From: Symbiodinium kawagutii
Lineage: Eukaryota; Sar; Dinophyceae; Suessiales; Symbiodiniaceae
DNA: 64,000 nt
Assembly: GCA_009767595.1 (NCBI GenBank)
Contig: VSDK01028694.1
Location: 7,378-71,377, forward strand
Reading direction: 5' to 3'
In this document: in pieces, positions 63,791-64,000 of the stretch
How the letters are laid out: each line of letters begins with the position of its first letter
Numbering within the stretch: position 1 is the stretch's first letter
Made by a program: the position numbers and the translations under genes
Notes under the pieces: model-generated
Database searches by the model: none
What the model saw: only the letters and a program-made list of their open reading frames with translations
Told to the model about the DNA's origin: nothing

Positions 63791-64000
63791 ATCTTGGGTA
63801 AATGGTTCCAAGGTTCATTGCTATCTCCACCAAAAACTAGCTTAATGGTGGTCATAGAAAAGTAAGCATCATTGGTGAAGGGACTTACAATCCTGGTCAA
63901 TTTATGTCAATTTATCTCCTGGTGTCCGCACGCGTGACGCGTTGCTGATGGGTGAAATTCCGAGGTCAATCAGAGTAGCCATTGAACCCTAATAGGGTCC

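Noticed and set aside
1-64000. Search for the dinoflagellate spliced-leader sequence
   Set aside because: I found no convincing match to the conserved leader (CCGTAGCCATTTTGGCTCAAG), either complete or as a relict 5' tag on an exon.

Overview
The window looks like nuclear DNA of a dinoflagellate, most likely a Symbiodiniaceae-type alga. This is inferred, not proven. The reasons are a Ty1/copia polyprotein whose Gag matches the style I associate with dinoflagellate copia elements, many short GC-richer exon-like blocks in AT-rich, simple-sequence-laden DNA, mostly GT-AG exon boundaries on the plus strand, and dozens of short inverted-repeat insertions. There is no bacterial-style operon, no rRNA or tRNA gene I can support, and no CRISPR array.

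The only complete gene is gag-pol (28168-35721, 2517 aa) of an intact LTR retrotransposon at 27323-35937. Its two 255-bp LTRs are identical, begin TG and end CA, and are flanked by the 5-bp duplication GGGCC. A primer site matching an initiator-Met tRNA follows the 5' LTR. The domain order is Gag, zinc knuckle, protease, a region better read in another frame, a methyltransferase-like fold, integrase (DD35E), reverse transcriptase and RNase H. The element sits inside a host exon whose two halves are recognisable at 27310-27322 and 35943-36041.

Outside the element, host coding sequence appears as many short exon candidates. Most are on the plus strand and most have no ATG. The best chains have consistent reading phase: 12534-12868, 20130-20735, 47186-49097 and 57297-58611. 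One likely minus-strand gene lies at 61043-61704. I do not recognise the protein families. Exon ends are inferred from open frame, codon character and GT/AG borders, so individual borders may be wrong.

Three families of short terminal-inverted-repeat elements are spread through the window. Family A (about 100-140 bp, ends GGTGGTTTCTC/GAGAAACCACC) shows 4-bp target duplications and often starts just after a predicted 5' splice site. Family B (about 100 bp, ends CTGGTTGGTGGTTT/AAACCACCAACCAG) carries GT and AG splice borders in its own ends, and at 12684-12788 it fills an entire predicted phase-0 intron. These are good candidates for introners, that is, mobile elements that create introns. Family D has three copies.

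The rest is low-complexity DNA: (ATC)n arrays, a 48-bp minisatellite (15071-16185), 12-bp and 40-bp arrays (49727-50722), CCAA and ATCATCAACC arrays, a 646-base gap of N (43201-43846), and a long foldback at 5590-5791.
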